A DNA stretch of 64,000 nt from Brevibacillus massiliensis (GTDB lineage Bacteria; Bacillota; Bacilli; Brevibacillales; Brevibacillaceae). Below are positions 43,531 to 50,730 of this stretch, one piece after another. Location of the stretch: contig NZ_HE978542.1 of assembly GCF_000311785.1 (NCBI RefSeq), forward strand, positions 140,178-204,177, in the 5' to 3' direction. Positions within the stretch are counted from its first letter, which is position 1. Every line of letters begins with the position of its first letter. The position numbers and the translations under genes are program-made. Below the pieces are notes generated by a model. It was not told the origin of the DNA. It saw nothing but the letters and a program-made list of their open reading frames with translations, and made no database searches.

Positions 43531-44463
43531 CTATCCCTCCTTGGCGTGGAACTTGATTCGCGGATCGATGATTCCGTAGACGATATCGACCAGGAACATC
43601 ATAAAAATTAAAAGTGCGCTGTAAAAGACGGTGGTTCCCATAATTACGGCGTAGTCGCGGTTGTTGATGCTGTCCACGAAGTACTTGCCCATGCCGGGGA
43701 TGGCGAAGATTTTTTCGATGACGAAGCTGCCGGTGAGCACGTTGGCCACCATCGCCCCCAAGAGCGTGACCACGGGCAGTATCGCGTTCCGAAGCGCGTG
43801 CTTGATGACGATGGCCGCGGGAGACAGCCCCTTTGCCCGCGCTGTTTCGATGTAGTCCTGATTCAGCACCTCCAGCATGTTGGAACGGGTCATCCGGGTG
43901 ATGATCGCCAGCGGTCCGGCACCCAGTGCCGCTGCAGGCAGAATCACGTGTTTCCACGTGCCCCACGTCGCCGTAGGCAAAAGTCCCCACTTCACCGCAA
44001 AGTACTTGATCAACAGCGTCGCAACGACAAAATTGGGCACGGCGATGCCGATCACGGCAAACACGGTCGCCGCGTAATCAATCAGCCTGTTGTGGCGCAG
44101 CGCCGCCACGACGCCAAGGGCGATGCCGCCGACAATCGCGAAGATCAGGGAGACGATGCCCAGCTGGAAAGAGACGGGAAAGCCGCGCGCCAATATGCTG
44201 TTGACCGTGTCTTGCGGCCGCTTGATCGACGGCCCCAGGTCAAATTCAGCCAGAGATTTCAAGTAATTGCCATACTGCACGAGCAGCGGCTTATCCAGAT
44301 TGTAGTGGGCCATCAGATTCTTCTGGACGGTTTCATTCATACCCTGTCCATCGCGGTCAAACGGCGAACCCGGGACGTAGTGCATCAGAAAGAACGTAAC
44401 GGTAATAATGAGCCAAAGAGTAACGATCATTGCAACAAAACGGCGCAGAATAAACGACAACAC
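43531..44463 (-). CDS. oppB: Oligopeptide ABC transporter permease B
   Basis: 310 aa with six transmembrane segments, starting LSFILRRFVAMIVTLW. The EAA loop is TARAKGLSPAAIVIKHALRN. The frame is open to 44568, but AAAGGGG lies 8 bases before the GTG at 44463 and this gives the family's length. It opens the operon oppB-C-D-A-F. The order, with the binding protein between the two ATPases, differs from the A-B-C-D-F order of Bacillus subtilis opp. Confidence 0.92.
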   Translation of the reverse strand: MLSFILRRFVAMIVTLWLIITVTFFLMHYVPGSPFDRDGQGMNETVQKNLMAHYNLDKPLLVQYGNYLKSLAEFDLGPSIKRPQDTVNSILARGFPVSFQLGIVSLIFAIVGGIALGVVAALRHNRLIDYAATVFAVIGIAVPNFVVATLLIKYFAVKWGLLPTATWGTWKHVILPAAALGAGPLAIITRMTRSNMLEVLNQDYIETARAKGLSPAAIVIKHALRNAILPVVTLLGAMVANVLTGSFVIEKIFAIPGMGKYFVDSINNRDYAVIMGTTVFYSALLIFMMFLVDIVYGIIDPRIKFHAKEG

Positions 44464-44540
44464 ATGACTCACCCCTTTATGATTGCGGCTTGGCGCATAT
44501 TTTTCTGCGCAACTCTTTGCAATTGCCAGAACAAAATGAT

Positions 44541-44597
44541 AAAAAAATAACCCAGAAAATGACACCAAGTTGCAATGATATCATTTGCTGGGTTTTA
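44541..44597 (-). terminator. Intrinsic terminator after the DUF3870 gene
   Basis: On the minus strand AACCCAGCAAATGA pairs with TCATTTTCTGGGTT, then ATTTTTTT. It separates the DUF3870 gene from the opp operon. Confidence 0.75.
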
Positions 44598-44634
44598 TTT
44601 ACGTGTATGTCTTCCATACGAATAAATAAAGCAG

Positions 44635-44982
44635 CTATTTTGCAGTCGAAGCGAGAAACTCCTTTCTCGTCTTCAGAGCAAGCTTATATTTTTTTTGTGC
44701 GTCCTTTAAGGCGACGATCAGCGCCTTCTGAGACGAGCCGAAGTAGCGCATGCGTATCAGTGTTTCCAATTCTTCCGTCGCCAAAATGGAGCGCCCGACA
44801 AAGATCGACTTGACGAAATCGGAAGTAAGCTGGATTGTCGCGGAACAGCCGGCGTCGACGATCTTGTCATTGGTTGGGTCGACGACCAAAGCGACAAAGA
44901 AGGCGGCAAACTGCTGTGTAATCGGATTGTTGCTCGGAGACTGTGCGTCGCCGATAATGTAAATCGTGTCCTGATCGTACAA
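44635..44982 (-). CDS. DUF3870 domain-containing protein
   Basis: 115 aa. The sequence IYIIGDAQSPSNNPITQQFA, then VVDPTNDKIVDAGCSATIQL and FVGRSI is the DUF3870 pattern, found in Firmicutes and often beside amino-acid or peptide catabolism genes. The function is unknown. The start is a TTG at 44982, about 10 bases after GGGAGAGG. It ends in its own terminator upstream of opp, so it is a separate unit. Confidence 0.8.
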   Translation of the reverse strand: MYDQDTIYIIGDAQSPSNNPITQQFAAFFVALVVDPTNDKIVDAGCSATIQLTSDFVKSIFVGRSILATEELETLIRMRYFGSSQKALIVALKDAQKKYKLALKTRKEFLASTAK

Positions 44983-45151
44983 AACGGGTAACCTCTCCCT
45001 GCCAAAGTATCATACGAAGCGGCAATCCGGTCTGTTTCGCGAGTGAGCCGCAAAACTCCCGAATCCCAGTATAACACTATACATATTACGTATGCCTATT
45101 TTAGCAGAATGATATTTATTTTGTAAATAATCCAAACGAAGAATGCCGCAT

Positions 45152-46441
45152 TTATTTTTCCTGCAGAACGGAAAATTGCTCTTCTTCTGTGGAACCCGTG
45201 AGCGCGGTCGTCGAGGAAGTGCCTCCGGATATCACCTGTGCCACTTCGTCAAAGTAGCCTGTTCCCACTTCGCGTTGATGGCGGGTGGCTGTATAGCCGT
45301 AGGCTTCGCTGGCGAATTCCGCCTGCTGCAGTTCGGAGTAGGCGGCCATCCCGCGGTCCTTGTAGCCGTGCGCCAGCGTAAACATGCTGTGATTCAGCGC
45401 GTGGAACCCTGCCAGGGTGACGAACTGGAATTTGTAGCCCATCTTCCCCAGCTCCCGCTGGAAGTTGGCGATCGTCTGTTCATCCAACTTTTTCTTCCAG
45501 TTAAAGGAAGGCGAGCAGTTGTATGCGAGCAGCTTCCCTGGATGCTTTTGATGGATGGCTTCGGCAAAGCGACGGGCTTCCTCGAGGTTGGGCTCAGCGG
45601 TTTCACACCAGATGAGATCGGCATACGGCGCGTAGGCAAGCCCCCTGGCGATAGCCGCGTCAAGGCCGCCGCGCATCCGGTAAAAGCCTTCTACTGTCCG
45701 CTCGCCCGTCAGGAATTCGCGATCCCGCTCGTCGATGTCGCTGGTGATCAGATGCGCGCCATTGGCGTCTGTACGGGCAATCAGCACGGTCGGAACGCCC
45801 ATCACGTCAGCAGCCAGCCGTGCCGCGACCAGATTGCGCACTGCCGACTGTGTGGGGATGAGCACCTTCCCGCCCATGTGGCCGCATTTTTTCTCCGAAG
45901 CCAACTGGTCTTCAAAGTGAACGCCGGCAGCCCCGGCTTCGATCATCGCCTTCATCAGCTCGAACACGTTGAGCGGTCCGCCAAACCCGGCTTCGGCATC
46001 GGCGACGATCGGGGCAAACCAGTTGATCTCCCCCTCTCCCTCCGCGTGCTGGATCTGATCGGCGCGCTGCAGTGCTTGATTGATCCGCTTCACGACATTT
46101 GGCACGCTATTGACCGGGTACAAGCTTTGGTCGGGGTACATCTGACCGGACAGGTTGGCGTCCGCCGCTACCTGCCAGCCGCTCAGATAGATCGCCTTGA
46201 GACCCGCTTTCACCTGCTGCACCGCCTGGTTGCCAGTCAAGGCGCCCAGTGCGCCTACATACGGTTCCTCATGGAGCAAATCCCACAGCCGCCGGGCCCC
46301 CATATCCGCGAGCGTATGCTCGATTTTCACGGAACCGCGCAGCCGCAGCACGTCTGCTGCCGAATACGGCCGCTCCACTCCCCGCCAGCGCTCCTCTTGC
46401 CAGCTTTGCTCCAACACTTGTTCCTCTGCCCTGTTTTTCAT
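45152..46441 (-). CDS. aceA: Isocitrate lyase
   Basis: 429 aa. It splits isocitrate to glyoxylate and succinate in the glyoxylate shunt. The catalytic loop [15 protein letters not shown] (cysteine near residue 190) is intact, as are [25 protein letters not shown] and WCETAEPN, and NCSPSFNW. Length is that of the short bacterial type. No malate synthase gene is in the window. An inverted repeat upstream may be an operator. Confidence 0.96.
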   Translation of the reverse strand: MKNRAEEQVLEQSWQEERWRGVERPYSAADVLRLRGSVKIEHTLADMGARRLWDLLHEEPYVGALGALTGNQAVQQVKAGLKAIYLSGWQVAADANLSGQMYPDQSLYPVNSVPNVVKRINQALQRADQIQHAEGEGEINWFAPIVADAEAGFGGPLNVFELMKAMIEAGAAGVHFEDQLASEKKCGHMGGKVLIPTQSAVRNLVAARLAADVMGVPTVLIARTDANGAHLITSDIDERDREFLTGERTVEGFYRMRGGLDAAIARGLAYAPYADLIWCETAEPNLEEARRFAEAIHQKHPGKLLAYNCSPSFNWKKKLDEQTIANFQRELGKMGYKFQFVTLAGFHALNHSMFTLAHGYKDRGMAAYSELQQAEFASEAYGYTATRHQREVGTGYFDEVAQVISGGTSSTTALTGSTEEEQFSVLQEK

Positions 46442-46543
46442 CCAGTACCAGTCCTCTCCATTTTAAATGATGAGATATGTTCATACCCCCGGAAGGGTAA
46501 GAAACCCGGAGAACAAACCTTCGTCAGGGTATCCTGATATAAA

Positions 46544-46570
46544 ACAATAGAAAGTATTTTTATCTATTGT
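46544..46570 (-). promoter_or_regulatory. Inverted repeat upstream of aceA, overlapping a possible -10 box
   Basis: ACAATAGA and TCTATTGT are separated by 11 bases, about 100 bases before the aceA start. On the minus strand one arm overlaps TACAAT, which could be a -10 box. No matching protein can be named. Confidence 0.4.
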
Positions 46571-46606
46571 AGTACAGCAGGTGCAAAAAAAATGAAGCCT
46601 CCCTGG

Positions 46607-46759
46607 TTAATCGACTGCGCCTCGCCCTCCGCAAGTGCTGCAGCAGACTTCTCCCCGGCCTGAGCAGCTGCGGCACGCCTGGCCGAATTCGTCGCTGCCC
46701 GCTCCCAGACACTCCGGACAGCTGTTTTCCCCGTTTCCTTCACACCGATAGCAATTCAT
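46607..46759 (-). CDS. Small DnaJ-like zinc-ribbon protein
   Basis: 50 aa, nearly all zinc-finger. Four CxxC pairs (CYRCEGNG, CPECLGAG, CRSCSGRG, CSTCGGRG) match the CxxCxGxG repeat of the DnaJ cysteine-rich domain. There is no J domain, so it is not a DnaJ. The ATG at 46759 lies 8 bases after GGAGGG; the longer frame to 46798 lacks support. Free-standing versions are common and may be zinc-binding or thiol-redox chaperones (inference). Confidence 0.7.
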   Translation of the reverse strand: MNCYRCEGNGENSCPECLGAGSDEFGQACRSCSGRGEVCCSTCGGRGAVD

Positions 46760-46892
46760 CTTCGTTTCCCTCCAGTCAGATTCTTTTCCAAAATACATGG
46801 GTTGATGATCTGTTTTAAAACAACTGTATCAGTTGAATGTTATTATATAACAGAACATTTCGAGTTTTCAATACCCCGATTTTGATTTTTCC

Positions 46893-46940
46893 GAAAAAAA
46901 GAAAAAAAGCTGCCCCCACGTAGGGAAAACAGCTTTTTCA
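46893..46940 (-). terminator. Intrinsic terminator, possibly bidirectional
   Basis: GAAAAAGCTG / CAGCTTTTTTTC stem with long T runs on the minus strand, after the AEC remnant. Confidence 0.75.
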
Positions 46941-46973
46941 ACCGGCAGCTGCCGGGCCCGACATGCGGGCACG

Positions 46974-47219
46974 CTACGGATGCTGCTGTAGAATATACGA
47001 CCCCATCATGACCACCGCCGGGATCGTCAGCATCGCAAACAGAGTGGAAAAGACAGTCGTGATCGCACCAAACTCCTCATCCGAGGCATAGCGCGCAAAC
47101 AGGATGGAAGCCAAGGTAAGCGACGGCATCGCCGACTGCACCAGGACGATTCTGGCGAGATCCGGCTGCAGTTGGACACATGTCAAAAACCCGATGGTGA
47201 CGAGCGGAACCGGTTCCAC
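46974..47219 (-). pseudogene. AEC-family transporter, C-terminal remnant
   Basis: 81 residues with two hydrophobic segments that match the end of auxin-efflux-carrier (AEC) permeases: ARIVLVQSAMPSLTLASILFARYASD, then FSTLFAMLTIPAVVMM. Full AEC proteins are about 300 aa with ten helices; the first ~220 residues are missing, and the sequence upstream is not related. It is probably a deletion remnant. Confidence 0.7.
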
Positions 47220-47274
47220 TTCGATGTACCAACCTCTCGCCTCTTACAGTATCAATAGGAGTTTGTCGCTTCGT

Positions 47275-47685
47275 CTACGACATCGGCTGTTGTTCGATTT
47301 CAAACCAGACGAGACCTTCCGGCTCCCCTCTGTCACACGTCCGCAGGATATCTCCGCAGACGGGAACGGCTTGTTCCAGCGGGACACGCCAAACGTCGGG
47401 GAGCAGCGTCTGCTCGCCTTCCACGGTCAGCGTGCCTCCGGCTGCAGAAGGGGTCAGCGTCTGCAGCACAAAATGCCGCAAAGACGGCTCGTACTCCTTC
47501 CACTGCACCAATACGAAGCCGTCGTCCCCTCCGGCTACCACAAGATCGACGTGATCTCCGTAGGCGGCGTGCACCAGTGTATGGGTCGTTCCGTTCAGGG
47601 CTGCTATTTCCCGCAGCACCTCATGCCAGGCGACATGGGTCCGCTCTTCCCCTGCCGCATCGGTGTACATGCGCCAATCGTTCAA
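47275..47685 (-). CDS. Hypothetical protein, possibly Imm1-like
   Basis: 136 aa, soluble, mixed strands and helices. Segments such as REIAALNGTTHTLVHAAYG, VDLVVAGGDDGFVLVQW and the closing EGLVWFEIEQQ resemble Imm1-type immunity proteins of polymorphic-toxin systems, but only loosely. No toxin gene is nearby. Start is a TTG at 47685, 9 bases after AAGGAG, which itself begins two bases after the queF stop, so it is cotranscribed with queF. A housekeeping role with queF is equally possible. Confidence 0.55.
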   Translation of the reverse strand: MNDWRMYTDAAGEERTHVAWHEVLREIAALNGTTHTLVHAAYGDHVDLVVAGGDDGFVLVQWKEYEPSLRHFVLQTLTPSAAGGTLTVEGEQTLLPDVWRVPLEQAVPVCGDILRTCDRGEPEGLVWFEIEQQPMS

Positions 47686-47702
47686 TGTCGTTCGCTCCTT
47701 GA

Positions 47703-48119
47703 TTACTCTTTCGTATACTCTACGACCACTTCTGTGCCCAATCCGCCGCGGGCGTTCCAGTTGGCCTCGATCCGCATGTACAGCGGGTCGCAGCAGGCCA
47801 CCAGATCGTTTAAGATGCGGTTGGTCGCGTGTTCCTGGTAGATTCCCACATTCCGGTAAGAAGTGAGGTAGTATTTTAACGACTTCATTTCAATCAGTTT
47901 TTCGTTCGGTACGAGGTAAATTTTCAGTTCGGCAAAATCGGGCAGACCCGACCACGGGCAGACCGAGGTAAACTCGTTTGTCGGCAGCATCACTTCCGTA
48001 CGTTTTCCCACGTATTCGTAAGGGATCGTCTCCAGTATGTCTACCATAATAGCCGATTCATCCTGGGTATCAAAACGGATGTTGTTATACTTGCTGTGAT
48101 TGTGCTCTACTTGCGCCAT
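47703..48119 (-). CDS. queF: preQ0 nitrile reductase (NADPH-dependent)
   Basis: 138 aa, type I (short) QueF. It reduces preQ0 to preQ1 in queuosine synthesis. The active cysteine is Cys54 in TSVCPWSGLPD and the aspartate is Asp61; the family motif MKSLKYYLTSYRN follows. The open frame extends to 48272, but AGGGGAAAGGA before the ATG at 48119 sets the start. A preQ1-type riboswitch covers the leader, so its product probably turns it off. Confidence 0.96.
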   Translation of the reverse strand: MAQVEHNHSKYNNIRFDTQDESAIMVDILETIPYEYVGKRTEVMLPTNEFTSVCPWSGLPDFAELKIYLVPNEKLIEMKSLKYYLTSYRNVGIYQEHATNRILNDLVACCDPLYMRIEANWNARGGLGTEVVVEYTKE

Positions 48120-48130
48120 CTTGCAATCTT

Positions 48131-48181
48131 CCTTTCCCCTAGTTTTGTTTTGCGAGAGGCGGGGGTTCCGAACTCTCGGCT
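48131..48181 (-). promoter_or_regulatory. preQ1-I riboswitch in queF leader
   Basis: On the minus strand, CCGAGAG and CCTCTCG form stem P1 around a short C-rich loop, followed by the A-rich tail CAAAACAAAACTA and then GGGG of the ribosome binding site. This is the layout of class I preQ1 aptamers, in which loop Cs pair with the region of the Shine-Dalgarno sequence. That suggests translational control of queF. The aptamer sequence deviates slightly from the consensus I remember. Confidence 0.7.
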
Positions 48182-48309
48182 TGATTGCTTCCCGCTTTGC
48201 CAGTTTATCAGATAGACACCCTATTGAGAAGGGAAACTTGACATCTGCTCCGCTGACAATAGGATCAAACACTTGTACAGTTCACATCGGGTTACTTAGG
48301 CATTCCACC

Positions 48310-48509
48310 ATGCGAAAACTTTTTGCCGTCACTGCCGTCGCTTCCGTGCCGGTTCTGGCTTTTGGCCGGATGCGGCACGCAAAATACCGGCAGCGGGGCC
48401 CCTTGCAGGCGAACAGGCGGCAGTACAAAAGGAACAGAAAGCGGAAAGTCCGGCAGCAGGTTCTTTTCCTGAAAAAACTGGACTTGTTCCGTATTTGGCG
48501 ATAACATAA
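48310..48509 (+). pseudogene. Decayed lipoprotein gene remnant
   Basis: Frame 1 gives a signal peptide MRKLFAVTAVASVPVLA. Dropping one T at the TTTT run (48360-48363) gives a lipobox LALAGCGTQNTGSGAP. A second shift near 48408 gives AGEQAAVQKEQKAESPAAG and a stop at 48507-48509. So the pieces of an about 65-residue lipoprotein start lie in three frames, with no further domain. It is likely a dead, truncated gene. Evidence is indirect. Confidence 0.45.
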
Positions 48510-48566
48510 ATATGTTTGCAAATTCGAATCACCGGATCAGATTGAGAAAAAGGAGCTTTATTTGAT

Positions 48567-49214
48567 ATGGACTATCAAGCTTTCAAAGAGATCGTACACG
48601 GACGGCGAAGCATTCGCAAATTTACCGAGCAAGACGTCCCGATTGAGGAAATTAACGAGATTTTCGATTGTGCACGATACGCACCGAGCGACACCAATTC
48701 CCAAACATGGGAGTTTATTGTAATCAAAAACAAAGAGACGATCAAAAAAATTGAACAGCTGACCTGGGATGCGCTGCACGAAAAAGCAGCCGAGGCAGAG
48801 AGCCGGGGATTCGGCAAAGAAGCGCGGCTGCTTACCCGTTCCTTCGGCCCATACGCTACGGCATTTTCCGATGCGCCCGTGTTGATCGTCTGCCTGGCTA
48901 CTCCTTATCAGTCCAAGTTTCGGGAAAAGATATTTGAACCGATCCAGCTGGTAGCGGAATCCGTCTGGGAGGAAGAAGGGATCAAAAGCAGTTGTCTGGC
49001 CGCCCAGAATCTGATGCTGGCGGCACATGCCAAGGGATTGGGAACCTGCCCGATGACGGGACCTGTGCTTTTGGCCGCGGACAGGCTGCGCGAACTTCTG
49101 CAGATCGAACCGGAAAAACAAATCAACATGGTCATCGCTCTCGGTTACCCGCAGGAGCAGCCGAAAAAACTGCCGCGCAAGGAAGTAAGTGAAATCGTCC
49201 GGTATGTACTTTAG
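48567..49214 (+). CDS. Nitroreductase-family protein
   Basis: 215 aa FMN-dependent oxidoreductase. It shows the family start HGRRSIRKFTEQDVP, APSDTNSQTWEFIVIK (FMN-binding), then GLGTCPMTGP and the closing VIALGYPQE. The natural substrate is unknown; quinone or nitro-compound reduction is typical. AAAAAGGAGC precedes the ATG. It has its own terminator. Confidence 0.92.
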   Translation: MDYQAFKEIVHGRRSIRKFTEQDVPIEEINEIFDCARYAPSDTNSQTWEFIVIKNKETIKKIEQLTWDALHEKAAEAESRGFGKEARLLTRSFGPYATAFSDAPVLIVCLATPYQSKFREKIFEPIQLVAESVWEEEGIKSSCLAAQNLMLAAHAKGLGTCPMTGPVLLAADRLRELLQIEPEKQINMVIALGYPQEQPKKLPRKEVSEIVRYVL

Positions 49215-49256
49215 CATAAGCAGAAAAAAGGTTGTTGATCGACTCAACAACCCCTG

Positions 49257-49286
49257 GGTTCCGCCATTCAAGGCGGAACTTTTTCG
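49257..49286 (+). terminator. Intrinsic terminator of nitroreductase gene
   Basis: Stem GTTCCGCC / GGCGGAAC with loop ATTCAA, then TTTTTC. Another stem, GGTTGTTGATCGACTCAACAACC, lies just before it. Confidence 0.85.
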
Positions 49287-49295
49287 CTCTTCCAC

Positions 49296-49376
49296 CTAGT
49301 TTTCGAAGAAGAGCAAGAATATGACGATCAGAATGATAATGATTAAAAAAGGGTTGTCATCAAAGAAGAAACCCAC
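49296..49376 (-). CDS. 26-residue hydrophobic membrane peptide
   Basis: A GTG-started frame with AAAGGGGGAAG upstream encodes MGFFFDDNPFLIIIILIV followed by IFLLFFEN. After an acidic start it is one continuous transmembrane stretch. It resembles the class of tiny sporulation-linked membrane proteins such as YjcZ, but lacks their glycine-rich start. It lies between two convergent genes. No function can be stated. Confidence 0.55.
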   Translation of the reverse strand: MGFFFDDNPFLIIIILIVIFLLFFEN

Positions 49377-49517
49377 TTCGCTTCCCCCTTTCGCGCAGAG
49401 TGGCGGCAGCCTATCGCCCTCCATCATCCTATACCGCTATCACTATTACTGTATGGAGCCAACCCGTTTGCCGCTTGGACGATGGTTTATCCCAAGGAAA
49501 ATGGGCGTTTCCTGCAA

Positions 49518-49568
49518 ACAAAAAAAGACAGCGTTCCCGCCGGCCCGTCCGGCTCGGAGAAGCTATCT
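49518..49568 (-). terminator. Intrinsic terminator of inositol-phosphatase gene
   Basis: GATAGC and GCTGTC enclose a GC-rich stem GAGCCGG / CCGGCGG, followed by TTTTTTTG on the minus strand. Bases 49386-49517 hold nothing I recognise. Confidence 0.65.
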
Positions 49569-49576
49569 TTCGCGGA

Positions 49577-50413
49577 TTACCCTTCCGCAGGTGAAGGCGG
49601 TATCTCGACGCCCTCCCGCAAATAGTGGCGAAGTTCTTCGTAAAAAGTGGGATTGCAAGCCATGACACTGCTCTTTCTGTCGAACGGCAGCGGCTCTCCG
49701 GTCATCTGCTTAACGATGCCGCCTGCTTCCTCCACAATAATCCTGCCTGCGCCAAAATCCCAGGGGTTGAGCGACAGGCTGACGTAGCCGTCGAGCCGTC
49801 CAGCCGCCACGTACGCCAGCTCCAGCGCCGCACTCCCCAACAGGCGCATGCCGCGGACTTTTCCGGCCAGCTTTTTGACGATCTGGTCGATCCCCATTTG
49901 TTCGGCCCGCTTGTTCCAAAACACACTGGTGCAAAGCAGCGCCTCCTCCAGCTTGACTTGCCGCTCCAAGCGGAGCCGACGATCGCCCAGAAAGGCGCCC
50001 CCGCCTTTTACCGCGTAAAACAGCTCGTCGCGGGACGGATCGTACACCACCCCTACTTGTCCGACTCCTTGCTGGTACACGGCTATCGAGACGGAGAAGT
50101 TAATCTGCTGGTGGACGAAATTGGTGGTGCCGTCGATCGGATCGATCACCCACAGCGTCTCATAATCTTCCGCTCTGCCCTCAAACGTGCTCTCCTCGCC
50201 GAGAATCCCGTGTTCGGGGAATTGTTCCAGGATCGTCTGCACTACTTTGCGTTCTACTTCCCTATCCACTGCCGTCACCAGGTCGGACGGCGAGGTTTTA
50301 TACTCAATCTGAAAAGGTTGTTGTAAGCGTTCCAAACTGAGCTCGCCCGCCGCCCGCGCACACTGGATCGCAAGTTGTTTTACCCTCTCTAGCGGAAACG
50401 GTTGCAATGTCAT
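49577..50413 (-). CDS. Inositol monophosphatase-family protein
   Basis: About 278 aa, Mg-dependent sugar/inositol phosphatase. The metal sites are GEESTF (Glu), WVIDPIDGTTNFVHQ and NPWDFGAGRIIVEEAGG, all complete. Possible substrates are inositol phosphate, fructose-1,6-bisphosphate or the sulfur nucleotide PAP. The frame opens at 50428, but the ATG at 50413 has the slightly better ribosome binding site; neither is strong. Monocistronic with its own terminator. Confidence 0.9.
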   Translation of the reverse strand: MTLQPFPLERVKQLAIQCARAAGELSLERLQQPFQIEYKTSPSDLVTAVDREVERKVVQTILEQFPEHGILGEESTFEGRAEDYETLWVIDPIDGTTNFVHQQINFSVSIAVYQQGVGQVGVVYDPSRDELFYAVKGGGAFLGDRRLRLERQVKLEEALLCTSVFWNKRAEQMGIDQIVKKLAGKVRGMRLLGSAALELAYVAAGRLDGYVSLSLNPWDFGAGRIIVEEAGGIVKQMTGEPLPFDRKSSVMACNPTFYEELRHYLREGVEIPPSPAEG

Positions 50414-50477
50414 CGCCACCCATCCCATTTTTTTCTTTAGTGTACCATACTTATGCAGGCTCTACACACCTGTAAAA

Positions 50478-50508
50478 TGAAAAGGAGGCTCAGAACGAGC
50501 CTCCCTCT
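50478..50508 (-). terminator. Intrinsic terminator of cstA-ybdD
   Basis: Stem GGAGGCTCG / CGAGCCTCC-type (GGAGGCTC against GAGCCTCC) with TTTTCATTTT following on the minus strand. Confidence 0.85.
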
Positions 50509-50517
50509 TCCCTCCAA

Positions 50518-50730
50518 TCAACAGCAGCGGGTGACGCCGCCCTTTTCGTAGCGATGGCGCAGTGCGTACAGGTAGTACTCCTTTTCCGTCATCGGAAAGA
50601 TTCCCGGCTTCGCGTGGTTCTCCATCCAGTGCTTCAGATAGCGATCGTAATCCGGCATTCCGAATACGGTCTTGATCGTCGATTCAACCTTGCGCAGGAA
50701 CAGACGAATCGATCGTATCCTCTGTCTCAT
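50518..50730 (-). CDS. YbdD/YjiX-family (DUF466) small protein
   Basis: 70 aa. It matches the YbdD/YjiX family: GMPDYDRYLKHWMENHAKPG, then MTEKEYYLYALRHRYE, with a cysteine pair at the end (RCC). Members nearly always follow cstA-type genes and are thought to help pyruvate or peptide uptake. It overlaps the cstA stop by 4 bases (ATGA), which indicates coupling. Confidence 0.93.
   Translation of the reverse strand: MRQRIRSIRLFLRKVESTIKTVFGMPDYDRYLKHWMENHAKPGIFPMTEKEYYLYALRHRYEKGGVTRCC

Noticed and set aside
45143-46537. 464-aa plus-strand open frame opposite isocitrate lyase
   Set aside because: It is the shadow of aceA in a GC-rich gene. No ribosome binding site, no recognisable domain, and the minus-strand protein is a complete known enzyme.
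46607-46759. DnaJ chaperone
   Set aside because: Only the CxxCxGxG zinc repeats are present; there is no J domain and the frame is 50 residues long.
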